NCBI GenBank assembly: GCA_004555725.1
Contig: SFHC01000010.1
Span: forward strand, 6,925-70,924
Origin: [Eubacterium] saphenum
Lineage (GTDB): Bacteria; Bacillota; Clostridia; Peptostreptococcales; Anaerovoracaceae
Reading direction: 5' to 3'
Length of the DNA: 64,000 nt
A model generated the notes under the pieces. The model saw only the letters and a list, made by a program, of their open reading frames with translations, was not told where the DNA came from and did not search any database. Shown piece by piece: positions 25,430-33,850 of the stretch (within the stretch, counting starts at the first letter, position 1; every line of letters starts with the position of its first letter). The position numbers and the translations under genes were made by a program.

Positions 25430-26428
25430 ATGGATTATCTGAATTTAGCGGAAGAAATCATTCAGGGAAGGCGGCTGAAGTCCAGAGATGACTGCCGTCC
25501 GCTTCTGGAAGCAGAAACAGAAGAAGAGCTGGCGGCGCTCAGAAAGGGAGCGGACAGCATCCGCAAGGCTCTCTGCGGCGATAAAGTCGATCTGTGTTCC
25601 ATTATCAACGGACGCAAGGGCGGATGCTCGGAAAACTGCAAGTTCTGTGCGCAGTCCGGAACGAACTGCACCGGAATCGGAGATTACGGATTCCTTCCGG
25701 ATGAGGTGTTTCTGGAGGACTGCGACAGGCATTACCGGAAAGGTGTAGACCGGTATTCCATCGTGACGGCGGGAAGAAAACTGTCCGATAAGGATCTGGA
25801 CGATGCGGTCCGCGTATTCCGCAAGATGCATGAACGCTATCCGGATATCGGGCTGTGCGCTTCTCACGGACTGGAAAGCCAGGAAGCGTTCGACCGCCTG
25901 AAAGATGCAGGCGTGGATACGGTGCACTGCAACATAGAAACTTCGCGCCGGTATTTCCCGGAGGTCTGTACGACCCATACGTTTGAGGATAAGCTGGAGA
26001 CGATTCAGCGCGCGCAGAAAGCCGGACTTCGGATCTGCTGCGGCGGAATCATCGGCATGGGAGAGACCTGGCAGGACCGTGTGGATATGGCGCTGACCAT
26101 TGCAGAGATCGGAGCGTCTTCTGTTCCGCTGAATGTTCTGGTTCCGATTCCGGGGACTCCGTTTCAGAATCTGAAAGTTCTGTCGCAGGCGGATATTCTC
26201 AAGACCGTTGCAATTTTCCGGTATATCAATCCGGACGCACAGATCCGGATCGCTGCAGGCCGCTACCGTTTTCCGGACGGCGGGACGGAACTGTTTACAT
26301 CCGGCGCTAATGCAACGATCACCGGCGATATGCTGACGACAACAGGTAATAATATTCAGGAAGACCGAACGATGCTTCAGGACATGGGGTTTCAGATCCA
26401 TGAGGTTCCGGAGCAGGTACAGGCATAA
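25430..26428 (+). CDS. bioB: Biotin synthase
   Basis: A 332-residue radical-SAM enzyme that inserts sulfur into dethiobiotin to make biotin. The radical-SAM cluster cysteines are Cys66, Cys70 and Cys73 in GCSENCKFCAQS. The SAM-binding and second-cluster region includes YSIVTAGRKL, HCNIETSRRYFPEVCTTH and CCGGIIGMGE, and the arginine region IRIAAGRYRFPDGG coordinates the [2Fe-2S] site. GAGGAG selects the ATG at 25430 over an in-frame ATG at 25319. It forms an operon with bioY 32 nt downstream. No other bio synthesis genes are seen, so dethiobiotin must come from elsewhere. Confidence 0.97.
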   Translation: MDYLNLAEEIIQGRRLKSRDDCRPLLEAETEEELAALRKGADSIRKALCGDKVDLCSIINGRKGGCSENCKFCAQSGTNCTGIGDYGFLPDEVFLEDCDRHYRKGVDRYSIVTAGRKLSDKDLDDAVRVFRKMHERYPDIGLCASHGLESQEAFDRLKDAGVDTVHCNIETSRRYFPEVCTTHTFEDKLETIQRAQKAGLRICCGGIIGMGETWQDRVDMALTIAEIGASSVPLNVLVPIPGTPFQNLKVLSQADILKTVAIFRYINPDAQIRIAAGRYRFPDGGTELFTSGANATITGDMLTTTGNNIQEDRTMLQDMGFQIHEVPEQVQA

Positions 26429-26460
26429 TGCAGGAATTTTAGTAAGAAAGGAACAGCGTT

Positions 26461-27027
26461 ATGCGTACAAGTAAAATTAAGGACATGACATTTATTGCCG
26501 TAATGACTGCAGTGATCTGCATCCTGGGACCTCTGTCCATTCCAATCGGACCGGTTCCGATTTCACTGACCAACCTGGCTCTGTATCTGACGATCTATAT
26601 TCTGGGAACCAGAAGATCCGTCATTGCCTGCGGTCTGTATCTTTTGATCGGACTGGTTGGAATTCCGGTATTTTCCGGATTCACCGGAGGACCGGCGAAA
26701 CTGGTCGGGCCGACCGGCGGCTACCTGATCGGCTTCATTTTCATGACTCTGGCTGCCGGACTTCTGATTGACCGCGTCCATGAAAAACGCGTACTCAGTT
26801 TCTTGTCCATGTTTGCAGCAACCTGGATTCCGTATATGCTGGGAACCGTATGGCTGGCGTATTCTGCGCACATGAAGTTTGCGGCGGCATTTGCGGCAGG
26901 GGTACTTCCGTTCATCCTGGAAGATATGGTAAAAATGGCAGCCGCCGCTGCTGTCGGACCGGTGCTGAGAAAACGCCTGTCCAGGTTCGGACTGTTTGCG
27001 CCGGCAAAAGGACAGCAGTCAGCGTAA
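26461..27027 (+). CDS. bioY: Biotin transporter BioY
   Basis: A 188-residue membrane protein, the S component of the ECF-type biotin importer. It has about six predicted membrane helices and the family signatures GPLSIPIGPVPISLTNLALY near the N-terminus and GGPAKLVGPTGGYLIGF in the centre. AAAGGAACAGC precedes the ATG. Its placement directly behind bioB supports a biotin-regulated synthesis-plus-uptake operon. The generic ECF ATPase genes are not in the window. A terminator follows at 27076-27116. Confidence 0.95.
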   Translation: MRTSKIKDMTFIAVMTAVICILGPLSIPIGPVPISLTNLALYLTIYILGTRRSVIACGLYLLIGLVGIPVFSGFTGGPAKLVGPTGGYLIGFIFMTLAAGLLIDRVHEKRVLSFLSMFAATWIPYMLGTVWLAYSAHMKFAAAFAAGVLPFILEDMVKMAAAAAVGPVLRKRLSRFGLFAPAKGQQSA

Positions 27028-27075
27028 ATGAACGATGCTCTTCATATTCGACAAACTGATATAATAACTCACAGA

Positions 27076-27116
27076 AAGCACTTTCCGGATTGTACCGATT
27101 CGGGAGTGCTTTTTTC
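27076..27116 (+). terminator. Intrinsic terminator of bioB-bioY
   Basis: AAGCACT (27076-27082) and AGTGCTT (27105-27111), with inner CCG/CGG, followed by TTTTTT. Confidence 0.85.
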
Positions 27117-27192
27117 TCTTGGTTTTATGGTATAATATAATTTATATGAGTCTGTACGTTAATCTTTGTCAGAAAGGCAGAATATAAACAGT

Positions 27193-28605
27193 ATGAGGAA
27201 ATTAGTGTATTCAAAACTGCATGAGAAGTACGGGGACAGCCCGGATCCGAGAATCCGAAAGAGGACGGATCTGGAGCTTCGGCTGATGGAAATGTATCAT
27301 CTTGCGGATCAGCTGAAAGCTGTCTATGATCTGGCCATGGACCTGAAGGCGAAGAACATTCCTTATGCCATGGGCGGAGAAAGCGGAAATTCTCTGCTCC
27401 TTTATCTCCTCGGCATTACAGAAACCAATCCGCTGCCGGCGCACTACTATGATCCGGAAAGAAAGAGTGTGGAATTTGCATCGGACCTCGGAAGGTCGGA
27501 ACAGCGCTACCGCACGCTGCTGAAGATCCGGGACGGTTATGATCTCCCGGAGAGAGGATTTGATCATGAGGGAACCTGGGACAGCGACGGTCATGATCTG
27601 GCGCCGGAGCTTTTCTGGGGGAATGAGCCGGTGGAAATGGGTCGGGTGACCTATCCGCAGATTTCTATGCGTGTTCCGGTCAAGGCTTTCGGCGATGTCA
27701 AGCGTTTCCTGAAGGATCAGCCTGCCCTGGTGAACGCAGGCAGGAGCGAGAGTGACGGAATCGGATTCTACTGCGGATGCCTGCATGTCATCAGCAGCAT
27801 TATTCTTCCGGACCAGAGCGATACATGGTTCCTGCCGATGGACGCGTCCAGAATCCGCGATTACTGTGTTTCTCACTTCCAGTCTATCCTGAAGCTGGAT
27901 AACGGAAATGTTAAGCCGCAGACCTTTCTCGGCGTCCTGAAGATGTATGGACTGTCGCGCGGAAGCTGGTCCAATATTGTGAATCAGAAATCGGTTACGC
28001 TTGAAAGCGGCGAAGACGACACTGTTTACACGCTGAAAGATTTTGCATATTCTCTGGATGTTGTTCCGGCGTTCTATGACGAGGTTATGGACACGCTGAT
28101 CGGAGAAGGCATGGACAGGAGTCAGGCGTATGAAGAGTCGGAGCGTGTCCATCACGGAAGAGGACTGACCGGAGGGCTGACACAGGTCTACTATGAGAAT
28201 AACCGGCTCCCTTGGTGTAATTATGCCATTCACCTGTTCCCTAAGGCGCATGGAATTGAATATATGATTATGTGCTGGAGAATTGAACGCGATAAAATGG
28301 CAAAAGCGCAGAAGGAGGCGGAAAAGCTGCTTGAGCAGGAGCGGATCGCCGGAAAAGAGATGACCAAGCATGAGCTTGGACATCAGGAGACGATTGAAAT
28401 CAAAGCGGATGAGGCATGGAAGCTGAGAGACGCGGATCCGCGCGCGTACGTCCGTCCAGGAAAAGCCGGGGATGGAAAGAATGGTTCTGCATCATCGGAC
28501 ACGCTGCAGCGGGAGAGGCCGGTCAGAGCAGAGTCTTCCGGCCATGAAGAGGCTGCTTCAGCGAACCTCAGCAGTCCGGATGAAGGAGCGGGCGCAGAGT
28601 CCTGA
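27193..28605 (+). CDS. PolC-derived protein, predicted catalytically inactive
   Basis: A 470-residue protein that resembles pieces of the catalytic part of PolC (Gram-positive DNA polymerase III alpha). GGESGNSLLLYLLGITETNP (61-80) matches the PolC GRGSVGSS...EVNPLPPHY region; GYDLPERG...DGHDL matches its DLP...DGHDIPFETF region; GLSRGSWSNIV (253-263) and LFPKAHGIEYMIMCWRI (348-364) match its LSHGTDVW and MFPKAHAAAYVLMAVRI. The PDIDLNF strand that carries two catalytic aspartates is replaced by VTYPQISMRV (152-161), and much of the palm is missing; only ILKLD (Asp236) may keep the third. The C-terminal 90 residues are charged and low in complexity. The start is uncertain: the ribosome binding site is weak and a TTG at 27166 is possible. 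Its last 38 bases overlap the converging exonuclease gene. Confidence 0.75.
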   Translation: MRKLVYSKLHEKYGDSPDPRIRKRTDLELRLMEMYHLADQLKAVYDLAMDLKAKNIPYAMGGESGNSLLLYLLGITETNPLPAHYYDPERKSVEFASDLGRSEQRYRTLLKIRDGYDLPERGFDHEGTWDSDGHDLAPELFWGNEPVEMGRVTYPQISMRVPVKAFGDVKRFLKDQPALVNAGRSESDGIGFYCGCLHVISSIILPDQSDTWFLPMDASRIRDYCVSHFQSILKLDNGNVKPQTFLGVLKMYGLSRGSWSNIVNQKSVTLESGEDDTVYTLKDFAYSLDVVPAFYDEVMDTLIGEGMDRSQAYEESERVHHGRGLTGGLTQVYYENNRLPWCNYAIHLFPKAHGIEYMIMCWRIERDKMAKAQKEAEKLLEQERIAGKEMTKHELGHQETIEIKADEAWKLRDADPRAYVRPGKAGDGKNGSASSDTLQRERPVRAESSGHEEAASANLSSPDEGAGAES

Positions 28606-29608
28606 TAAAAGCGAGCAGAAACCCGTTAATCCCCAGATAATTAATGTGTCCGTGATGATCGTAGATGAGATAGCCGCTTTCTATTCCCGGGAGTCTGGAG
28701 AATGGGAAGCGGTTTTCAAATGTCCGGATATCTGCGCAGCCCATAAGGGAAGCCGTATCAAGAACCGCGATGCCATCGGCAGGATGTTCTGGAATGAATT
28801 CCAGTTCTGCTTTCCGGGAGGATGAAGACGCACTCAGACGGTAAGGACGGTCGGAGGACGGGAACACGACGGCGTTGGTAATCGGACGGGAAGACAGAAG
28901 TGTTGCAGTCAGTCCTCGTCCAGAAGCGCGGATCTCTGAAACCGTGAAGCCGTTCGCCGGAAGCCCCAGATTGAACATGGCCCGGTGTAAGTCGCAGCTT
29001 TCCAGGATCGGAAGCAGGCGCGAAAGCTGCAAGATATCATCATGATTGTGCAGGAGAATCTGCCTGCGGAGTTCCGGATCCTGTGTGTCCAGATACCGGA
29101 AATAGAGGCGGACGCTTTCGCCGCCGTCAATCTCGTCGCTGCGGGAGTCAGACAGTCCCATATACCATTCAATGCTCTTCTGTCGGAGCGACGGCAGAAC
29201 AGAGCGGAGCGGGGAATAATTCCGGATCACCTGATACAGATCCAGATCATAAGGATCAGAGATTGTCAGGTGGTTTTTCTTTGCTCTTGTTTTCAGGAAT
29301 GGAAGATCAAAACGCCTTCCGTTATAGGTGATGACGCAGTCGAACGTCTGCAGCAGCTCATCGGCGGCGTGCAGCAGATCAGCCTCTTCCTCAGGCGACT
29401 CCGCGAAAAGCTGAACCGCATGCATCCGTTCGTCTCCTTCAGGATCCGGTTCCGGGAATACCAGACCGATCAGGATCACGTAATCTCTGAATGAGCGCAG
29501 TCCTGTCGTTTCAATGTCCAGAACCGCCCATCTCTGCGACTGGACGTACATATCAAAAGCCTTGCTGCGGTAAGGCTGCTCGTGGAAATAATCATCGTTT
29601 CTGATCAT
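28568..29608 (-). CDS. YprB-like RNase H-fold exonuclease domain protein
   Basis: A 346-residue protein with a DEDD-type 3'-5' exonuclease domain of the YprB/COG3359 kind. Exo I is AVLDIETTG (Asp31, Glu33), Exo II is ITYNGRRFDLPFL (Asp101) and Exo III is LHNHDDILQLSRLL (about 186-199), with a conserved SLRQKSIEWYMG segment between. The C-terminal 140 residues are not recognised and lack the helical repeat seen in Bacillus YprB. A -10 TATAAT lies just ahead of the start on the minus strand. It converges on, and overlaps by 38 bases, the PolC-derived gene. Confidence 0.85.
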   Translation of the reverse strand: MIRNDDYFHEQPYRSKAFDMYVQSQRWAVLDIETTGLRSFRDYVILIGLVFPEPDPEGDERMHAVQLFAESPEEEADLLHAADELLQTFDCVITYNGRRFDLPFLKTRAKKNHLTISDPYDLDLYQVIRNYSPLRSVLPSLRQKSIEWYMGLSDSRSDEIDGGESVRLYFRYLDTQDPELRRQILLHNHDDILQLSRLLPILESCDLHRAMFNLGLPANGFTVSEIRASGRGLTATLLSSRPITNAVVFPSSDRPYRLSASSSSRKAELEFIPEHPADGIAVLDTASLMGCADIRTFENRFPFSRLPGIESGYLIYDHHGHINYLGINGFLLAFIRTLRPLLHPDC

Positions 29609-29689
29609 GCTTATTCTCTTTCTTCTCTATTACACACAATTATATACAGACATATATTTAAATTATTTATACCCCGGGACGACGGCGGG

Positions 29690-29816
29690 AAAAAAGAAAA
29701 TGGACTGCAGGGAATGCAGTCCATCGTTCAAAAGGGGTATTGGGATTAGAGATTAATGAGGTTATCAGGGGGATAACCACAATTGTTATTATAGTCTTCT
29801 GAACCCTTAAATGCAA
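29690..29816 (-). ncRNA. Candidate small RNA (orphan promoter plus terminator)
   Basis: In the 393-base gap 29609-30001 the minus strand shows TTGCAT (29816-29811), 17 nt, TATAAT (29793-29788), then about 90 nt ending in a perfect 10-bp hairpin, ATGGACTGCA/TGCAGTCCAT (29700-29724), followed by a T-rich tail (complement of 29690-29699). Near its 5' end is a 7-bp hairpin, GGTTATC/GATAACC (29760-29778). No gene is encoded. It could be a free small RNA of about 90 nt, or an attenuated leader of the exonuclease gene that starts at 29608. Confidence 0.6.
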
Positions 29817-30001
29817 GCCGCTTGCATACTTAAACATAAACTTTCGATGAGTCAGTCATCTTTAACAAGGATAAATTGTATTTATTGATGATAGAAATCA
29901 GGGGTATTTTGTGCTAGAATATGAGTTACAATAACATGAAACGGTTAATCTATTATACTGCCGGAATAAGGACGGAAGTATAGAGCGTACGGAGAATAAT
30001 T

Positions 30002-30589
30002 ATGGTATTTGAAGAGAAGAAACTGCAATCAGAATATATTTACCGCGGCCATATCTTAAACCTGCGCCACGACGTCGTTCAGGCTGTGCATGGAACTGCG
30101 GAGAGGGAAATTGTCGAACATCTTCCTGCGGTCGGCATGGCGGCGCTTAAGAGGAACGGCATGTTTCTTATGGAGCATCAGTTCCGCTATGCGATCGGCG
30201 AGGTGAATTTTGAAATTCCTGCAGGTCTGATGGAAAAGGGAGAAAATCCCGAGGAATCCTGCGTAAGAGAGCTCCGTGAGGAGACCGGATATCTGGCAGA
30301 TCAGGTTCGTTTTTTGACAAAATGTTACTCGTCGGCGGGATTTACGGATGAAACCTGTTACATATTCCTTTGCACGGGACTGAATAAAGGAGAACGAGAT
30401 CTGGATGAAGACGAAGCGATTGATGTTCTGGAGATTCCGATCGATGAAATGGAAGAACACGTTCTCCGGGGTGAAGTGCCGGATGTCAAAACGCAGTCTG
30501 CCGTTCTGTTTACAGCAGCGCTGATCCGCAGGGGAGAACTGGATGAACAGCTCGATCCGGAAGTGCTCCGCAGATTCGGAAGAGCGTAA
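30002..30589 (+). CDS. NUDIX hydrolase, ADP-ribose pyrophosphatase type
   Basis: A 195-residue Nudix enzyme of the ADP-ribose pyrophosphatase (NudF) type, which splits ADP-ribose into AMP and ribose-5-phosphate. The Nudix box spans residues 75-97, with Gly75, Glu81, Arg89, Glu90, Glu93, Glu94 and Gly96 all in place. The upstream EIPAGLMEKGE and the N-terminal strand pair (SEYIYRGHILNLRHDVV) are typical. It lies 33 nt ahead of a Xer-type recombinase gene, an arrangement common in Firmicutes. Confidence 0.92.
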   Translation: MVFEEKKLQSEYIYRGHILNLRHDVVQAVHGTAEREIVEHLPAVGMAALKRNGMFLMEHQFRYAIGEVNFEIPAGLMEKGENPEESCVRELREETGYLADQVRFLTKCYSSAGFTDETCYIFLCTGLNKGERDLDEDEAIDVLEIPIDEMEEHVLRGEVPDVKTQSAVLFTAALIRRGELDEQLDPEVLRRFGRA

Positions 30590-30622
30590 GGAATATGAAA
30601 ATGAGGTGCGCAGAATAAGGAC

Positions 30623-31513
30623 ATGATTGAACAGTTTATTGAGGATCTGAAAGAAAAGAAAAATTTATCCCGGAATACAGTTGACGCATACCGGCAGGAT
30701 CTCCGTCACTTCAGCGCGTTTCTGGAGGAAAGAAATATGGGAGAGCTGCAGGACGCGACCAACACAGCGGTTGTCGCGTATATGCTCGCTATGAAAAACG
30801 AGGGAAAATCTAAATCTACGGTCAATCGGAGGCTGGCATCGCTGCGTTCATTCTACCGCTGGCTCCTGGATAAAGGCATGATTAAAGAAAATCCGGCGGC
30901 ATCCATCCGTTCACCGAGGATTGAGCATAAGCAGATTCAGTATCTTTCTGTGGCGGAGGTCGAAAAACTTCTGGATATGCCGGATGAGTCCGTGAAAGGA
31001 AAGCGTGACCGGGCTATTCTGGAAGTCCTGTATGCTACGGGAATCCGCGTAAGCGAAGCCGTGGAACTGAAAGTCTCTGATGTTGACCTGCGCATGGGTT
31101 TTGTCGCCTGCAGCGGGCAGCACGGCAGGGCGAGGATCGTGCCGATGGGAAAACCGGCGCAGCGTGCGCTGAAAGAATATATGAAAACATCCAGAAAAAT
31201 CCTCATGAAGGATGGTGATCCAGAGGATAAGAACGGAATTCTTTTTGTTAATTATCTGGGAAAGCCGTTCTCGCGGCAGGGCATGTGGAAAGTGCTGCGC
31301 CGGTACGGAGAGATGGCCGGACTGCAGGAGAAGCTAACGCCTCAGTCGATCCGCAATTCTTTTGCTATGCACATGGTGCAGAACGGGATTGACATCAAGT
31401 CGCTGCAGGAATTGATGGGCCATGAGGATATCACGGCGACACAGGTATATTTTGGCAGCATGAGAAAACGGATCAAGGATGTCTATGACCGGACGCATCC
31501 CCGTGCGGAGTAA
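30623..31513 (+). CDS. Tyrosine recombinase, XerC/XerD-like, with altered active site
   Basis: A 296-residue tyrosine recombinase with the SAM-like N-terminal core-binding domain (about 1-85) and the catalytic domain (about 105-290). Its length and position fit a chromosomal Xer protein that resolves chromosome dimers at dif. Active-site residues present are Arg142 (TGIRVSE), Arg244, His267 (MGHEDI) and Tyr276 (QVYFG). However, the His of the usual TPHxLRH motif is Gln241 (LTPQSIRNSF), the following His is Asn245, and the beta-hairpin lysine is not evident (SGQHGRARIVP). Activity may therefore be reduced or the role may have shifted. It is downstream of the Nudix gene, probably in one operon. 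Confidence 0.88.
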   Translation: MIEQFIEDLKEKKNLSRNTVDAYRQDLRHFSAFLEERNMGELQDATNTAVVAYMLAMKNEGKSKSTVNRRLASLRSFYRWLLDKGMIKENPAASIRSPRIEHKQIQYLSVAEVEKLLDMPDESVKGKRDRAILEVLYATGIRVSEAVELKVSDVDLRMGFVACSGQHGRARIVPMGKPAQRALKEYMKTSRKILMKDGDPEDKNGILFVNYLGKPFSRQGMWKVLRRYGEMAGLQEKLTPQSIRNSFAMHMVQNGIDIKSLQELMGHEDITATQVYFGSMRKRIKDVYDRTHPRAE

Positions 31514-31585
31514 AGAGAAGTAAAGAAGTGAAAGGAAATGGTTGTTCAGGCTCAGACGTGCCAGGCGCTTCGTCTGAATATCGCA

Positions 31586-31613
31586 GGTTTTACAGGGAAA
31601 ACCAAGCTTTTTT
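31586..31613 (+). terminator. Probable terminator after the Xer gene
   Basis: GGTTTT (31586-31591) and AAAACC (31598-31603) form a hairpin, followed by AAGCTTTTTT. Confidence 0.45.
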
Positions 31614-31615
31614 CC

Positions 31616-31644
31616 TTGCAATTCTCTTTTGTCTGGGGTATACT
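31616..31644 (+). promoter_or_regulatory. Promoter of rplS
   Basis: TTGCAA (31616-31621), 17 nt, TATACT (31639-31644). Confidence 0.75.
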
Positions 31645-31650
31645 ATTCCG

Positions 31651-31725
31651 GTATGACGGGCGTTCCTCTGGATGCGCGGCATGAGACCGCACCGCAATCA
31701 TCGTAAGAGCGTCTAGGCTGAAAGG
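31651..31725 (+). promoter_or_regulatory. rplS 5' leader, possible L19 autoregulatory RNA
   Basis: The untranslated leader of about 85 nt can close GACG (near 31655) with CGTC (near 31710) around a GCGG/CCGC hairpin with loop CATGAGA. Firmicute rplS genes often carry an L19 leader in this position; the consensus could not be checked, so this is a suggestion from position and fold. Confidence 0.3.
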
Positions 31726-31736
31726 AGAAAGCAAAG

Positions 31737-32108
31737 ATGAATATCATTGATTCCATCACAAATGAGTATCTGAAGAAGGATATTCCGGACTTCAGAGTCG
31801 GTGACACGGTTCGTGTTTACATCAAGATCAAAGAGGGAAACAGAGAAAGAATCCAGATGTTCGAGGGTTATGTTCTGAAGCGTCAGAACGGCGGCATCAG
31901 CGAGACTTTCACCGTAAGAAGATTCTCTTCCGGTATCGGCGTAGAGAAGACTTTCCCGGTTCACAGCCCTTGGATCGACCACATCGAGCTGGTTAGAAGA
32001 GGCCGTGTCAGAAGAGCAAAGCTCAACTACATGCGTGAGAGAACTGGTAAGGCTGCAAGAGTCAGAACCAAGGAAATCAGAAAGAAAGATGCAGAAGCAA
32101 ACGCATAA
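31737..32108 (+). CDS. rplS: 50S ribosomal protein L19
   Basis: A 123-residue ribosomal protein at the interface of the large and small subunits. The family signature runs from IPDFRVGDTVRVYIKIKEG through RIQMFEGYVL and RRFSSGIGVEKTFPVHSP to RRGRVRRAKLNYMR. AAAGGAG precedes the ATG. It stands at the head of the conserved set rplS-rbgA-rnhB; the signal peptidase gene often found between rplS and rbgA is absent here. Confidence 0.98.
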   Translation: MNIIDSITNEYLKKDIPDFRVGDTVRVYIKIKEGNRERIQMFEGYVLKRQNGGISETFTVRRFSSGIGVEKTFPVHSPWIDHIELVRRGRVRRAKLNYMRERTGKAARVRTKEIRKKDAEANA

Positions 32109-32188
32109 TGCGGGAGCTTGGGCCGTTGCCGATTGTGTGCAATGGCCTTTTTTATTTTCCATAGAACAGGAAACGGAAAGGAGCAGCT

Positions 32189-33118
32189 GTGGAAACGATT
32201 AACTGGTATCCCGGACATATGAAGAAAACGCGTGATCTGATCCTGACCAATATGGGCATGGTGGACGCGTCCATAGAAGTAATCGACGCCAGAATTCCGG
32301 TCTCCAGCAGAAATCCGGTGATTAATGAGCTCGTGAAGGGCAAGCCGCGCGTGATTGTCCTGAATAAGAGCGATCTGTCGGATGAGGAGCAGAATCAGCT
32401 CTGGAAGGAGAAACTTTCCGAGGACGGAACGTATACGGTTGTGATGAACTGCACCTCAGGGAGCGTGAAACCGCTTCTGAAGACGCTGGAACGTGTGCAG
32501 AGGGATGTGGCGGAAGCCAGGAAGAAACGGCAGGAGGAGGCCGCGCAGGCCCGCAGAGAAGCCGGAACGGATGAGGATCTGGAAAAACACCATGACAACG
32601 CCGCTGCGGTTAAACGACAGAAACCGCTCAGGGTGATGATCGTCGGCATTCCGAACGTGGGAAAATCTTCACTGATCAACCGTCTGACAAACCGCAAGAG
32701 CGCGAGAACCGGAAACAAGCCGGGCGTGACAAGGGGAAAACAGTGGCTGACGCTGAAAAACGGCATGCAGCTGCTCGACACGCCGGGCATTCTGTGGCCG
32801 AAGCTGGAAGACCAGAAAACCGGACTGTCGCTGGCGTTCTGCGGATCAATCAAGGATGAGATTCTGGATATCGCAGACCTCGGCCTTGAGTTTATCAAGT
32901 ATATGCAGACGGAGTATCCGCAGCTCCTGTGTGACCGCTATCGCCTGGAACAGACAGAAGAAAACCCGCTCGACACAATGGAAGAGATCTGCAGAAAACG
33001 CGGATTCATCATGCCGGGGAAACGTATTGACTACGATCGCTGCGCCAGAACGGTTTTGGATGAGTTCCGGGCAGGAAAGATCGGCAGAATCACACTGGAG
33101 AAGGTAAATGACCACTAA
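32189..33118 (+). CDS. rbgA: Ribosome biogenesis GTPase RbgA/YlqF
   Basis: A 309-residue circularly permuted GTPase required for 50S subunit maturation. The G motifs occur in permuted order: G4 NKSDL (near 59), then G1 GIPNVGKSSLINRL (near 153), G2 in KPGVTRG and G3 DTPGILWP. The N-terminal INWYPGHMKKTRD is the family signature. An unusual charged insertion (ARKKRQEEAAQARREAG, about 110-140) separates G4 and G1. AAAGGAG selects a GTG start at 32189. The end overlaps rnhB by 11 bases. Confidence 0.96.
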   Translation: METINWYPGHMKKTRDLILTNMGMVDASIEVIDARIPVSSRNPVINELVKGKPRVIVLNKSDLSDEEQNQLWKEKLSEDGTYTVVMNCTSGSVKPLLKTLERVQRDVAEARKKRQEEAAQARREAGTDEDLEKHHDNAAAVKRQKPLRVMIVGIPNVGKSSLINRLTNRKSARTGNKPGVTRGKQWLTLKNGMQLLDTPGILWPKLEDQKTGLSLAFCGSIKDEILDIADLGLEFIKYMQTEYPQLLCDRYRLEQTEENPLDTMEEICRKRGFIMPGKRIDYDRCARTVLDEFRAGKIGRITLEKVNDH

Positions 33119-33767
33119 AGCAGAACGTTTGGAACAGAAAAAACAGCATTTCCGCGAGCTGATGGAGTTTGATGCGCATTACCGCAGGAATACGGCTTAT
33201 GTAGCCGGTGTGGACGAGGTCGGGCGAGGACCGCTTGCAGGGCCGGTTGTTTCGGCCGCAGTCGTCCTTCCCGAGGATTTTGATGTCTTTGAGATCAATG
33301 ATTCTAAGAAACTCAGCGATAAAAAGCGCAGGGAGCTGGATCAGGAAATCCGGAAGAAAGCGCTCGCCTATGGATTTGGGATGCGTGACAATCGCCGCAT
33401 TGATGAAGTGAATATCCTGAATGCAACTAAAGAAGCGATGGGCGATGCCATAAGAGCCGCGTCGGCCATGCTTGGAGAGGCTGTCGGCATGGTACTGATT
33501 GATGCCGTCCATCTAGAAGAACTGGAAGAAGCGGGTATCCCGCAGGATTCTCCGGTAAAGGGCGATTTCAGAAGCGCGTCCATTGCTGCAGCCAGTATTA
33601 TCGCCAAGGTCAGAAGGGACGATATGATGATTCAGTTCAGCCGCGAATACCCGGGATATGCTTTTGAAAAAAACAAGGGATATGGAACTCGTGAGCATTA
33701 TGAAGGTCTGCGGGCGCATGGTCTGACGCCGATTCACAGGAGAACGTTCCTGAAGAACTTTCTTTAA
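33108..33767 (+). CDS. rnhB: Ribonuclease HII
   Basis: A 219-residue nuclease that removes ribonucleotides embedded in DNA and the RNA of RNA-DNA hybrids. The catalytic DEDD residues lie in VAGVDEVGRGPLAGPVV (Asp and Glu), MVLIDAVH (Asp) and SIAAASIIAKVRRDD (Asp), and the GRG motif that reads the ribonucleotide junction is intact. Its start codon lies inside the 3' end of rbgA, showing translational coupling. Two hairpins follow, at 33796-33822 and 33851-33898. Confidence 0.97.
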   Translation: MTTKAERLEQKKQHFRELMEFDAHYRRNTAYVAGVDEVGRGPLAGPVVSAAVVLPEDFDVFEINDSKKLSDKKRRELDQEIRKKALAYGFGMRDNRRIDEVNILNATKEAMGDAIRAASAMLGEAVGMVLIDAVHLEELEEAGIPQDSPVKGDFRSASIAAASIIAKVRRDDMMIQFSREYPGYAFEKNKGYGTREHYEGLRAHGLTPIHRRTFLKNFL

Positions 33768-33850
33768 AGCGGACAGGGGATTAAGTATCCTCTTCTGCAG
33801 TCCGGCCGCATACAGGCCGGACTGCTGCAGGAAACAGGGGAAAAAGAAAA

